From positions 250,352,764-250,416,763 of the forward strand of contig OY282559.1 of NCBI GenBank assembly GCA_958295665.1: a stretch of 64,000 nt of DNA. Direction: 5' to 3'. This document shows positions 45,780 through 56,389 of the stretch, piece after piece. Each line of letters begins with the position of its first letter. Within the stretch, counting starts at the first letter, position 1. Source of the DNA: Tipula vernalis. Its lineage: Eukaryota > Arthropoda > Insecta > Diptera > Tipulidae. Position numbers and translations under genes: made by a program. The notes beneath the pieces are model-generated. The model did not search any database. It was given only the letters and a program-made list of their open reading frames with translations, and was not told the DNA's origin.

Positions 45780-46946
45780 AATCCCAGACATAGCTCTAAA
45801 ATATATTCCGATGGAAATTATAAGTGAATACTATACAATATTCAATAACATTTTAAACAACTTATACAACCTACCTATACTTATACAAGCTAAAGTATTA
45901 CCATTATTGGAAAAAAAAAAATCCGGGCAAGTGTGAAAACTACCGACCAATTAATTTGTTAGCAAATATAAGTAAAATATTTGAAATTATCATTTTTAAC
46001 AGAATGAAAATACACATATCTGACAATATAATTCTATCCGATAATCAATTTGGTTTTCGACGAGGGCTAATAAGAGACATTATGCATCGTAAAGTAACGG
46101 AGGCAGTTGTAATAGACATTAAAAGAGCATTTGACTCAGTCTGGTTAGATGGCCTTATATATTCATTAGAACAAATGAAATTTAATGATAACTTAATCCT
46201 GATTTTAATTGAAATATTTATTATACCAAAGAAAATTCTGTGTCTCAATAGGATTACAACAAGGTACAATTTTAGCAGTGATACTATTCATCGGAATGTC
46301 AAACCGTAGCATATGCGGATGATCTCATAATTTATTCGGCAGATAATAATATTTTACGGATTAGACATAGGTTACAAACAGGACTAGATTATATAAATAA
46401 TTATTTAACAAAATGGAAAATAAAAACAAACATTGCAAAATGTGAAACAATCCTATTTCGGTGACCGTTAAATAAAGTAAATAAAAATATTCGAAAAAAC
46501 TCTCGAAATCTAAATTTAAAAATAAATGGTATTGAACTAAAGCAAAATTTAATGGTGAAATATTTAATAGTCAACTTGGATCAATATTTATACTTTAATA
46601 AACATATAATTCTCCAGCGATTATTTTTCTCTAAATATCTGGATAAAAAAGTAAAAATAATGGTTTACAAGGTGCCAATTCATCCACTGATAACGTAAGC
46701 CGCTCCTATATGGTATAATACAAGCAGTTCTTATATGGAAAAATTTAGAAGTTTAGAACGTAGATGTTTACGAGCTTGTACAGCTAGGTACAAAGAATTG
46801 CATAATTTAAAAGGGTATATATCAAATCAAAATTTAGATAATTATGCGGACGTAATACGTATCGACTCATTTATTATCAAATTAATTAGACAACATATCA
46901 ACAAATGCTGTTCGAACGATAAAAATTCTTTAATATATGGACCGTA
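45780..46946 (+). pseudogene. LINE reverse transcriptase relic
   Basis: Plus-strand frames show SKIFEIIIFNRMK and LSDNQFGFRRGL near 45970-46065, then VVIDIKRAFDSVWLDGLIY (RT catalytic strand) near 46110. A shifted YADDLIIY box lies near 46310, FRSLERRCLRACTARY near 46745 and RIDSFIIKLIRQHI near 46860. This is the C-terminal half of a Jockey/BS-like ORF2. It is cut at 46946 by the gypsy LTR. Confidence 0.65.
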
Positions 46947-47163
46947 TGTTATGTACCATAACTCTATGTAACCGAACACACCCGGTGTTCCGGTAAACCG
47001 GTTACCGATTAGCTTAAACCGACAGTACAAAACCCATTTTTCCTTGATTGTCTTCTCTTGTACTTCAACCACCGAACGATCAATATCAATTCAGAAAAAC
47101 CAGAAAATAAAATATGTAAATAAAATAAAAAATTGAAATAATAAAACCTTAAAAATAATATAT
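46947..47163 (+). repeat. gypsy 5' LTR, first segment
   Basis: Matches the 3' LTR from 62156 for about 217 bp, including TCTATGTAACCGAACACACC. It stops at ATAT, the target duplication of the errantivirus. Confidence 0.9.
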
Positions 47164-47504
47164 AGTTACATTACCATAAGTAATTCAACATACATTCTAT
47201 TCGTACATTCAACCTGCACGCGCAATAACTTGTACCGTATGCATTTTTATACATCCGGTCAAAATGCACACACAACATCCTGAATAAAATAAAATAATAA
47301 ATTCGTTTAGGTAAAATTACATAGCATAAGCATATCAGTTATCCGAATTCATATAAAATTTAGAATAGTAAATTTAGTTTTAAGATCTAACTCGATGTAA
47401 TAAGACATAAAATATTAAATTATGGAAAATAAATGTTATAACTAAATAATAAATAAAAATAAATATTTTTTTTTTAGTTTTTCGTATGTCTTAAATCCAT
47501 AATT
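47164..47504 (+). repeat. errantivirus 5' LTR
   Basis: Starts AGTTACATTACCATAAGTAA and ends CCATAATT, overlapping by one T with the primer site TGGCGCAGCCGAAC at 47504, the usual arrangement in gypsy-group errantiviruses. AGT...ATT ends rather than TG...CA are also typical. Confidence 0.9.
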
Positions 47505-47517
47505 GGCGCAGCCGAAC
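47504..47517 (+). other. errantivirus primer-binding site
   Basis: TGGCGCAGCCGAAC directly at the LTR edge. Its beginning matches the TGGCGCAG form used by gypsy-group elements with tRNA-Lys primers (family knowledge). Confidence 0.7.
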
Positions 47518-47570
47518 AGTTTAGTGACAGTTAAGTGAAGTGATAAAGAGTGCTATGTTAATTAATAAAG

Positions 47571-48602
47571 TTGAACAATTTGGTCCTAAAACAGACTGAA
47601 CACGATCAAAAAATGAATGTGTTGAATTACTTGAGACTAAAAGTCGAGGAACCAACCCCTGTTCATAAACAAGAGGTCACAGACAAACAAAACCAAGCTG
47701 TCGACCTATTTAGAATACCCGATCCCATAAAATCTATCCCTTCTTTTGATGGGAACAAAAAACAAGTAGCGGCTTGGCTAAAAACAGCCGAAGAAACGCT
47801 ACGGATGTTTGAATCTTTAGTACCCCAACCACAGTTCCGTATGTATGTACAGGCTGTGAAAAATAAAATAGAAGGGAAGGCGAGGGATATAATTTGCCTC
47901 GCTGGAGACCCTGAATCATTACAAAAAATTAAGCAAATTCTACTTGAAGCACTTGGCGACAAGCAGGAGCTAGCTTATTATAAGTCCCAGCTTTGGGCAA
48001 ATAAGCAGAATGACTCGATGACGGTGCACAGTTTCTACAACAAAACAAAGGAAATTGTGCAGAACATCAAGGCATTAGCAAAGCAAAAAGAAATGTATAA
48101 TAATTCGTGGCAGGCAATCTGCACGTTTATAGAAGAAGATGCTCTTGCAGCATTCATATCAGGCCTAAGAAAGCCGTATTTCGGGTACGCCCAGGCAGCG
48201 AAACCGAAAAATATAGAGGAAGCGTACGCTTTCCTCTGCAAATTTAATAGTAATGAAACAATTTCAAATAATTCAAAAAAATCGAATCAAATTCAAAACC
48301 CAACCAAATGGAATCAAACTAACAGTGCACAATCCAAATTCAACCAATATCAAAATAAATCTAATCAGGTTAGTATACCTAATTATAAAAAACCAAATGG
48401 GTCAACTCCTGAGCCAATGGATGTAGATGCCACAATGAGAACAAGAAATTCATTTGTTAGAAAAGTAGTTAACAATCACGAACTTTTACAAGAGAAAAGT
48501 CCTGAATTCGAAATTTCAAACGCAGAAAATTTACACGAAAATGAAGATCACGAAATAGTAGGAAATTTTCAAGCGGACTCAGAATCAGACACGGAGGATT
48601 AA
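47571..48602 (+). CDS. errantivirus gag
   Basis: An open frame of 343 codons without stops. The apparent first codon is TTG; the first Met is at about 47613 (MNVLNYLRLKVEE). The capsid-like helical core spans about residues 50-230 (IPSFDGNKKQVAAWLKTAEE, AFISGLRKPYFGYAQA). A Gln/Asn/Lys-rich tail and an acidic end follow, with no CCHC knuckle, as in gypsy-group Gag proteins. It overlaps the start of pol, which is in another frame, consistent with ribosomal frameshifting. Confidence 0.85.
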   Translation: MNNLVLKQTEHDQKMNVLNYLRLKVEEPTPVHKQEVTDKQNQAVDLFRIPDPIKSIPSFDGNKKQVAAWLKTAEETLRMFESLVPQPQFRMYVQAVKNKIEGKARDIICLAGDPESLQKIKQILLEALGDKQELAYYKSQLWANKQNDSMTVHSFYNKTKEIVQNIKALAKQKEMYNNSWQAICTFIEEDALAAFISGLRKPYFGYAQAAKPKNIEEAYAFLCKFNSNETISNNSKKSNQIQNPTKWNQTNSAQSKFNQYQNKSNQVSIPNYKKPNGSTPEPMDVDATMRTRNSFVRKVVNNHELLQEKSPEFEISNAENLHENEDHEIVGNFQADSESDTED

Positions 48603-48619
48603 ATTTCCTGCCCTATCTG

Positions 48620-50692
48620 AAGTGCCGAAATAAAGAAACAAACCAAAATATTACCCTATTAATAGATACGGGTGCTAATAAAAATATTATTAAGCCCAAT
48701 TTAATATCTAATAATCTCTTAGAATCAGACGACACTACGGTGAAGAATATTTTAGGAACCCAAAAATCGACAAAAAAAGGCAAATTTAATTTCTTAAGCA
48801 AAAATTTGCCTCCACAAATCTTTTATGAATTAAATTTTCACAATTTCTTTGATGGTATATTGGGATCTGAGTCAATGGCGAAAATGAACGCAAATATTGA
48901 CTACAGATCAAATACAATTTCCTTAAATAAAAATGTATTTAAATTTTACCGTTATTACCCAGCGATAAACTTTTATCATCATTCAGTTACATTCAAAACA
49001 TCAGAGAATGGTGAGTGGGTAATACCAGAATATAGCAAATTAAACGATAAAATTACCATGCAACCAGGTTTGTACAAAGCCACAAATCTAAAAACTACTG
49101 TTAGAATTTTAACTAATGAACCAGTACCACCAAAAGAATTGCCGAAACTGAAGCTAAAAGTTAATAACTTCGAGGCAATAAAACCAATTCCCATACTTGG
49201 TGATGAACCAATCAATAAAGAAGACATATATAAAATAGTCAGAACAAATCATCTCAATGAAGCTGAAACGAAAGCTCTCATTGACACAATTTATAATAAT
49301 GAGACAGTGTTATTAAAACAAAACGAGAAACTTTCAGCAACACCGGCAATTAAGCATACAATTCTTACTCGGGATGAAACACCCGTGTATACGAGAACAT
49401 ATAGATACCCACACCATTTTAAAAAAGATGTGTAAGAACAAGTTCAGGAAATGCGCAAACTTAATGAAAAGACGATAGACGATAAATTCCCGATTCCCCA
49501 CATAGAAGAAATATTGGACAACCTGGGAAAGTCTGTCTATTTCTCGACATTGGATTTGAAATCAGGATTCCACCAAATTCCAATAGACGAAAAATCCAAA
49601 GCAAAGACAGCATTTTCAACAGATAAAGGGCACTACGAATTTTCACGAATGCCCTTTGGCTTAAAAAACGGTCCCGCTACGTTCCAACGAGCGATGAACA
49701 ACGTTTTACAAGGCTTAATAGGTAATATCTGCCACGTATACTTGGATGATATAATTGTTGTCGGGTATAATCTAGAAAATCATTTAAGAAATCTCAGTAA
49801 AGTACTCACGAGACTTGCGCATTTTAATTTAAAAATACAAGTAGACAAGTGCGAATTTCTCAAAAGAGAAACGGAGTTTCTTGGACACGTTATAACACAG
49901 GATGGCGTTAAGGCAAACCCTGATAAAGTAAAAAAAATCCTCGATTGGCCTTTACCAAGGAACCCTAAAGAAATTAAACAATTTCTTGGGTTAGCTGGAT
50001 ATTATCGACGGTTCATAAAAGACTATTCCGCAATAACGAAACCTATGACTAAATATCTAAAAAAAGGTATGTCAATGGATTTAACAGATCCAGGATATAC
50101 CACAGCATTTGAAACACTGAAGAAAACAATAGCAACGGATCAGATCCTCACGTATCCTGATTTCACAAAACCTTTCATTCTAACAACAGATGCGTCAGAC
50201 TACGCTTTGGGCGCAGTATTATCCCAAAAACAGGATAACGTTGAAAAACCTATCGCGTTCGCGTCGCGAACACTTAATTCCATAGAAATGCGCTACGCCA
50301 CTAACGAGAAAGAGGCGTTAGCCATTATTTGGGCTGTTAAAAAGTACCAGCCTTACCTATACGGTAACAAGTTCACCTTGGTCACAGACCACAAGCCACT
50401 AACTTTTATTAAATCTTCGGAGAAAACCTCCAAAATCCTCAGATGGCGTTTAGAATTAGAAAATTATGACTATGATGTCATTTACAAAGAAGGGAAAACA
50501 AACGTCGTAGCAGATGCTCTTAGCAGAATCCCTATAATTAAAGAAATAAATGCTAATGAAACAGCAGGTAACACTTCACGTGAACCTGAACCAATTGAAG
50601 AAAATCTAAGCATTGATAATAGTGACAAGAAACAATACATTCAGCCAACACATCGGATGATTATTATATCCATTTTTCAGATCGTCCCATAA
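48620..50692 (+). pseudogene. errantivirus protease, RT and RNase H
   Basis: The protease motif LLIDTGANKN lies near 48660. RT has TLDLKSGFHQIPID, MPFGLKNGPATFQRA and the catalytic VYLDDIIVVG near 49740. RNase H has LTTDASDYALGAVLS near 50185 and VTDHKPLTF near 50385. The frame is open except for one TAA at 49433-49435. It ends at 50690-50692 after a shift, 40 bp before the integrase frame. With the stop in RT the copy cannot make a complete Pol. Confidence 0.85.
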
Positions 50693-50730
50693 ATTATTAC
50701 AGAAACCAAATAATATTCAAAGTTTCCAAT

Positions 50731-51911
50731 TTGAACACAATAATTTTGGAGGATGTGTTTCCCGACTTCAAAAGAGTTATAATTTCCCAAAACTCGTACG
50801 AAAAAGAGGAAGTTACCAAATACTTAAAACGGTATCATAACGGAAAACAATCCGCGATCTTAGCACCTGAAATGCTATATCAAACACTACAGGAATGTTT
50901 CCGTGAAAACTTCTCCCAATCCGGTCATTTTGTTTTTGTTACAAAAATGATCGAAGATGTCACAAACCAGGACCGTCAAAATGTAATCATCATAAAAGAA
51001 CATGAAAGGGCACATCGTGGTATTAAAGAGGTAGAAAGTCAAATTAAGCGGTCGTTCTTTTTCCCAAACATGTTAAATAAAATCAAAACACATGTCAATG
51101 CATGTAATAATTGTAATATACATAAGTACGACAGGAAACCTTATAATATTAAGATTTCCCCCAGGCCCATTACACAAAAACCGTTGGAAAGATTGCATAT
51201 AGATATTTTTATTATTAACAAAACCAATTTCCTGTCTATTATTGATTCCTTTTCAAAGCATCTTCAGATGATTCCTATCAACACCAAAAATTTAATAGAT
51301 GTTACTAGCGCTTTAACTAAATATTTCTCACTATTCGGGATCCCTAACGAAATTGTTTCAGATCATGAAACCACCTTTCAATCAACACAATTTAAAGAAT
51401 ACTTAAATAAATTAAATACAAGAATAAATTATGCAGCATCTTCAGAATCCAATGGGCAATTTGAAAAAACACATGCAACAATAATTGAAATTTTAAACAC
51501 AAACAAGGATAAATTTCCTAATTCTAATACCCTAACTGCAGTAGAACTATCAGTCGCCCTATATAATAATACTGTACATTCGCCACTGGCTTCACGCCAA
51601 ATGAAATAGTCTTTAATCAAAATAACCTCAAAAATCCCGAAGAAATCCAAACGCAAGCGAACAATATTTTTGGGAATGTAAGTACTAACCTAGAATTGGC
51701 GAGAAAAAAAATAGAAAAACAAAATAAAAAGAAAGAAGACCCTCCAGAATTGAAGAATGGCCAATTTGTTTTTCTAAAGCCAAATATAAGAACTAAAACT
51801 CAAGCTAGAGGAGTGGTGACGCAAGTAAAAGAAGTAGCAAATAAAACTTTCAAAACTATCAAGAATGTAAAAAGGAATAAGAATATAATTAAGAGAATAA
51901 AGGAACAATAA
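50731..51911 (+). pseudogene. errantivirus integrase
   Basis: The frame 50731-51609 holds the H-H-C-C finger (HERAHRGIKEVESQI, CNNCNIHKY), the catalytic Asp in LERLHIDIF, a second in IVSDHETTF and the Glu region ESNGQFEKTH. After a frame change near 51600, the basic C-terminal part with PELKNGQFVFLKPN runs to 51911. Both junctions are broken relative to RT and between core and C-terminus. Confidence 0.8.
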
Positions 51912-51957
51912 AATTTAATCATAATTTTTTTTTCTATTCATATTTCGTTTCAGAATA

Positions 51958-53557
51958 ATGTTATTAAAACTAAAATCATTAATTTTAATTATCTTAATTC
52001 AATTTTGTAAAAACCAAAAATTAGAAATTAGAAATTTACACAAAGATGCAATATTTTTAACAGTAACGAATAAATGTCGAATACAGACAGGGGTAATAAA
52101 AATAATCCACCCTATAAATTTAACAAATTTAGAAAATACGATAGAGTCAATTGATAAATTTATTGTTAAAAAAGTAGATGATAAGTTAGAATTATATAAT
52201 ATAACAAGGCAAAAGCTAGTAAACTTACATAATAATTTCAATCAAATAAAACCTTCGAAACGATTCAGAATGAAACGATGGGATACATTGGGTACAGCGT
52301 GGAAATGGTTGGCTGGCAACCCAGATGCCACAGATCTACGCATCATAGACAGCAAAATTAATGAGCTGGTCGATGGGAACAATCAACAATTCAAAGTCAA
52401 CAAACAAATTAATGACAGAATACAATTAATTACGGAGACAGTAAATAGAACAGTAACTTATCAGTTATCAGCAATATGGTCAACAAAATACTCCTCACCG
52501 AAATTGAAATGATGGCTACAATAATCAACATCGACTCCATTAATACCATACTAGAAGATATACAGGATGCCATAATTCGAACAAAAGTTGAACTGCCTAG
52601 TAATAAAATTTTATCACTCAAAGAGATAATCTCGGTAAAAGAATTGCTAGTAAATCAGGGAGTTAGTATCACACTTCCGGATGAAGCACTACAGTACGTT
52701 ATACCTAAATTAGCGATCAATGATGAAACCCTCTTATACATATTAGAAATACCAAAACTCGAGAAAACAAACTCATCAGCCATAATGGTAGTCCCGTTAA
52801 CCGTTGATAATACAATAATAAAAGATTATCCACAGCATCTAATCTTGTCCAAGCAGAAATTATTCAAATCATCAAATTTCAAAAACTTTGTACAAAAGCA
52901 CTCTGATATCAAAGAATTTAAAGATAACTGCATCCAACCACTAGTAATGGGAACCAAGAGCCACTGCGACGTAATACCGAAGCCGGAAACAACGATGCAT
53001 CTCATAGCAGAAGATAAGCTTTTGATAGACAATGCTAAGAATGAAGTAATATCAGCGGACCCAGCAATCGTACATTAACTGGAAACTTCATAATATCATT
53101 TTGGAATTGTACAATAACGGTTAATAATAAACAATTCCAAACATACGAGATCAGAAGCGAGACACAAGACATACAAGGAGCGCTTCATAATCTTCAAACA
53201 ATCCGCAACTTAGTAACATTCCTCAATATCAGTTTAATTAATCAACAGAACATCAAAAACAGGGAACAAATAGCCCATATGCACCTCAAACAAGAAGACC
53301 AGCAAAATTGGATATGGACCTTATCGGGAGGATTGTCCTTTTCATCTTTAGGTATTATTGTATTGTTCATCTATATTTACATACTTAAACGCAGTACAGA
53401 GGTGAAAATAATAGGACCAAGAAGATCATGTTCAGAAACACTAAAAGAAGAAGATGTCAAACAATGTTCCAAAATATTAAGAGAAATCAGCATGGCACTT
53501 AAACCAAAGAACGAGGACGTTCATTCTTCACCCCCGGGAGGAGTTACATTACCATAA
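51958..53557 (+). pseudogene. errantivirus env, disrupted
   Basis: Begins with a hydrophobic signal-like segment (LKSLILIILIQFC). A dibasic furin-type site RFRMKR is followed by WDTLGTAWKWLAG, the conserved start of the transmembrane subunit in gypsy-group envelopes. A frame break near 52480-52510, a stop at 53076-53078 and a further shift separate it from the anchor (SLGIIVLFIYIYIL, near 53340) and short cytoplasmic tail. In intact relatives this is a membrane fusion glycoprotein. This copy is clearly non-functional and is described only. Confidence 0.8.
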
Positions 53558-53878
53558 GTAATTCAACATACATTCTATTCGTACATTCAACCTGCACGCG
53601 CAATAAGTTGTACATTATGCATTTTTATACATCCAGTCAAAATGCACACACAACATCCTGAATAAAATAAAATAATAAATTCGTTTAGGTAAAATTACAT
53701 AGCATAAGCATCAGTTATCCGAATTCATATAAAATTTAGAATAGTAAATTTAGTTTTAAGATCTAACTCGATGTAATAAGACATAAAATATTAAATTATG
53801 GAAAATAAATGTTATAACTAAATAATAAATAAAAATAAATAATTTTTTTAGTTTTTCGTATGTCTTAAATCCATAATT
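53542..53878 (+). repeat. errantivirus 3' LTR
   Basis: Starts AGTTACATTACCATAAG after a short purine tract GGGAGG and ends CATAATT before ATAT. Against the 5' copy I see about five substitutions (for example ACTTGTACCG/AGTTGTACAT, CCGGTC/CCAGTC) and two small length changes. Confidence 0.9.
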
Positions 53879-53882
53879 ATAT

Positions 53883-54016
53883 ATGTATATTCTATAACAT
53901 AATCGAATTATAATTTTTATAATCATCAAAACTAAATTTATATATAGTTGTGAAGTACATCAATGAAATAAAAATAGTGTAAACGAGAATTGCGAATTGT
54001 TTTATTTTCTCGAAAC
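53883..54016 (+). repeat. gypsy 5' LTR, second segment
   Basis: Continues the LTR interrupted at 47163 and matches the 3' LTR around 62375-62516 (TAAAAATAGTGTAAACGAGA). It ends CTCGAAAC (54009-54016), the target duplication of the next insertion. Confidence 0.85.
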
Positions 54017-54145
54017 CAAAAACATCTATAATTCCAAGGCAAACTATTATTCTTTATTGGCTGGTAATTGCTACTGAAGGTAGTATTGGTGACTAGATGA
54101 TGACGGCAACGTCGCATATTACTTTACATTTATTTTCATACAAAC

Positions 54146-54375
54146 CAAAACCAACAAAAATGTTTATACAAGCCAAACAGTACAAACACTTAAGGTATAA
54201 AAAAGTACATTAAGGCGTAGTATTAGTGATGCATACAAATAAATCAGAAAGTATATATACACAAAACAGATAAGTATAGGTGATACATTCATAATAAATA
54301 TAGTGTACATTTTTTTGATAGTATCTGTGTAAGGAGGGAACGAGACGGCTTGTATAAACATTTTTGTTGGTTTTG
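54146..54375. mobile_element. 230-bp MITE, copy 1
   Basis: TIRs of about 29 bp start CAAAACCAACAAAAATG and TACAAAC is duplicated (54139-54145, 54376-54382). Nearly identical in sequence and equal in length to the copy at 55812-56041. Non-coding. Confidence 0.9.
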
Positions 54376-54682
54376 TACAAACACATATTTACTTTTTATT
54401 TGTACACTCTTGACAAAAATATTGTACCTTTTTGAATTCATTTTTGAATTTAATAAAAAAATTATTAAGATAATTTAAATTTAAAAGGTGTCTTAATATT
54501 AAAAATCGAATTGTGACTTAATATTTTAATATTTAACATGTAGTAAAGCATTAAAATATGTACGCTTATTCGTATTTTTTAACACAATGAAATGTGCCAA
54601 TTTTTGGTCTAGAGTGTAATAAAAATAGGTTAGGTTAGGTTATACATCTTTTTCCTTATGTCAAAAAATATGTACGACAAAC

Positions 54683-55438
54683 GGGTCCGGGTCAAAATGC
54701 CGCGTTTTAAAATGTCGCGTTTTAAAATGTCGCGTTTCAAAATGCCGCGAGGTACAAAATGTCGCGTGGTACAAAATGTCGCGTCTTAAAATGTCGCGTT
54801 TCAAAATGCCGCGAGGTACAAAATTTCGCGTGATACAAAAAGACGCGTTTTAAAATGTCGCGTTTCAAAATGTCGCGTTTTAAAATGTCGATAAAAAATC
54901 GTCGAAAATATATAAGGACTTAACTTTAACATTTTAGTGAAGGAATATTCTAATAAATTTCAACATTTGCGTTCTTTTTCTTAGACCCACTTTATAATTA
55001 TATAAAATTACATTTATAAATAATTTCCATTCAGTGAAGGAAAATTTTACTATATGTTTAAACACAATTTGCTTGTTTCAAATAATTTTTAATAAATTAT
55101 TTATTATTTCACATCATATTGTATTGATTTATAAGGGATTTTTCAAAACGCGTCATTTTAAAACGCGTCATTTTGTACCACGCGTGTTTTGAACCACGCG
55201 GCATTTTGAAACGCGACATTTTAAAACGCGACATTTTGTACCACGCGACGTTTTTTACCTCGCTGCATTTTGAAACGCGACATTTTAAAACGCGACATTT
55301 TGTACCACGCGACATTTTGTACCTCGCGGCATTTTGGAACGCGACATTTTAAAACGCGACATTTTGTACCACGCGGCATTTTGAAACGCGGTATTTTAAA
55401 ACGCGACATTTTAAAACGCGGCATTATGAACGGTTCCC
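54683..55438. mobile_element. Foldback-like element with CGCG minisatellite arms, 9-bp TSD
   Basis: ACGACAAAC is duplicated at 54674-54682 and 55439-55447. The left end GGGTCCGGGTCAAAATGCCG and the inverted right end GGGAACCGTTCATAATGCCG lead into arms built of 15-17 bp tandem units: TTTTAAAATGTCGCG, TTTCAAAATGCCGCG and GGTACAAAATGTCGCG types. There are about 13 units on the left (to about 54900) and 18 inverted on the right (from about 55145), around a 245-bp AT-rich loop. Tandem short repeats within long TIRs and a 9-bp duplication are the hallmarks of Foldback elements (family knowledge). Apparent frames rich in KMSRFK are repeat artefacts. Confidence 0.85.
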
Positions 55439-55811
55439 ACGACAAACATATGACATCTTGTTTTTGTGGCCCTTGTTATATAAAAATATATTTTAATAGA
55501 GCGCTCAAGATTAAAGACGTATTGTAATTGGTATTATTTTCCAACACAAAACATACACATAAATAGGATTTGTGTTTACACGATATTATTAAACGGCGTT
55601 GCCGTGATCTATATTGTTGTTGTTTCTTATGTATTTTTTGTTTTTTTTTTCATGTTTCATAGCGCAAAACCAAAACAAATTAGATTAGTGTTGGTTAGTT
55701 TTTTTATTGAAGGCTTATATGTACACAACTAACACTATGGGCAGTCGTCACTTTGTACCTTTAAATTTCGTATAGTTCGTCTTGGGAATTATAGATGTTT
55801 TTGCTCGAAAC

Positions 55812-56041
55812 CAAAACCAACAAAAATGTTTATACAAGCCAAACAGTACAAACACGTAAGATATAAAAAAGTACGTTAAGGCGTAGTATTAGTGATGCAT
55901 ATAAATAAATCAGAAAGTATATATACACAAAACAGATAAGTATAGGTGATAAATTCATAATAAATATAGTGTACATTTTTTTAATAGGATCTGTGTAAGG
56001 AGCGCACGAGACGGCTTGTATAAGCATTTTTGTTGGTTTTG
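55812..56041. mobile_element. 230-bp MITE, copy 2
   Basis: Same family as 54146-54375. TCGAAAC is duplicated (55805-55811, 56042-56048). It is inserted exactly at the right target duplication of the 54017-55803 element. Confidence 0.9.
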
Positions 56042-56048
56042 TCGAAAC

Positions 56049-56097
56049 TCATACAGCACACATCTAACACACACACACACACTCGTGATTTACAACA
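56049..56097 (+). repeat. gypsy 5' LTR, last segment
   Basis: TCATACAGCACACATC continues the LTR. It includes an (AC)n run and ends TTTACAACA just before the primer site. The corresponding end of the 3' LTR is beyond the hAT insertion, so this edge rests on the CA end and on primer-site spacing. Confidence 0.7.
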
Positions 56098-56100
56098 AAA

Positions 56101-56126
56101 TGGTGACAGCGGTAGGATTTCGAACA
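56101..56126 (+). other. gypsy primer-binding site (tRNA-like complement)
   Basis: TGGTGACAGCGGTAGGAT continues to TTCGAAC. Its complement has CCA at the 3' end and a GTTCGAA T-loop motif 17-20 bases inside, as in tRNAs, and looks Ser/Leu-like. The extent beyond 18 bases supports a real tRNA match. Confidence 0.75.
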
Positions 56127-56251
56127 TAAGTATATATGGCTACGTATACAAAAAAAAATCGATTAGTATTCGCTTGTGTAAATTCGTAATATATAATTAT
56201 TCTGAAAAAAACAAAAAATTCTGAAATAATAATAATAAAAGTTAAATTCTG

Positions 56252-56389
56252 TGCCGTTACATCAGTCAGCCGTTACATCAGTCAGCCGTTACATCAGTCA
56301 GCCGTTACATCAGTCAGCCATTACATCAGTCAGCCGTTACATCAGTTAGCCGTTGTATCCGTCAGAAATTACATCAGCGAATAAGAAAA
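56252..56389 (+). repeat. 16-bp tandem repeats in the gypsy leader
   Basis: The unit GTTACATCAGTCAGCC is repeated about six times exactly or nearly so, then two to three degenerate copies (GTTGTATCCGTCAG, ATTACATCAGCG). It lies between primer site and gag, where some gypsy-group elements carry repeated protein-binding sites. Confidence 0.9.

Larger units (their letters stand above)
47164..53878 (+). mobile_element. errantivirus (gypsy group, with env) inside the gypsy LTR
   Basis: LTRs of 341 and 337 bp start AGTTAC and end CATAATT. The flanking ATAT is duplicated (47160-47163, 53879-53882). Gag, pol and env are in the order of insect endogenous retroviruses. The LTRs differ by a handful of substitutions and small indels, so the insertion is recent, but pol and env carry breaks. 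Confidence 0.9.
54017..55803. mobile_element. nonautonomous DNA element, 8-bp TSD CTCGAAAC
   Basis: The ends CAAAAACATCTATAATTCC and its inverse form TIRs of about 30 bp. CTCGAAAC is duplicated at 54009-54016 and 55804-55811, and the 3' LTR shows the empty site. Without its two nested elements it is about 785 bp with no coding capacity. The 8-bp duplication and CA start are compatible with a hAT-type origin, which is inference. Confidence 0.8.

Noticed and set aside
54634..54655. Telomeric TTAGG repeats (GGTTAGGTTAGGTTA)
   Set aside because: Only three units, inside a nonautonomous transposon; short AGGTT runs are common in insect DNA.
55109..55527. Frames rich in KMSRFKM repeats on both strands
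   Set aside because: By-products of the 15-17 bp CGCG minisatellite in the Foldback-like arms.
56252..56389. CRISPR-like repeat array
   Set aside because: Units are 16 bp, contiguous and without spacers, in a eukaryotic retrotransposon leader.
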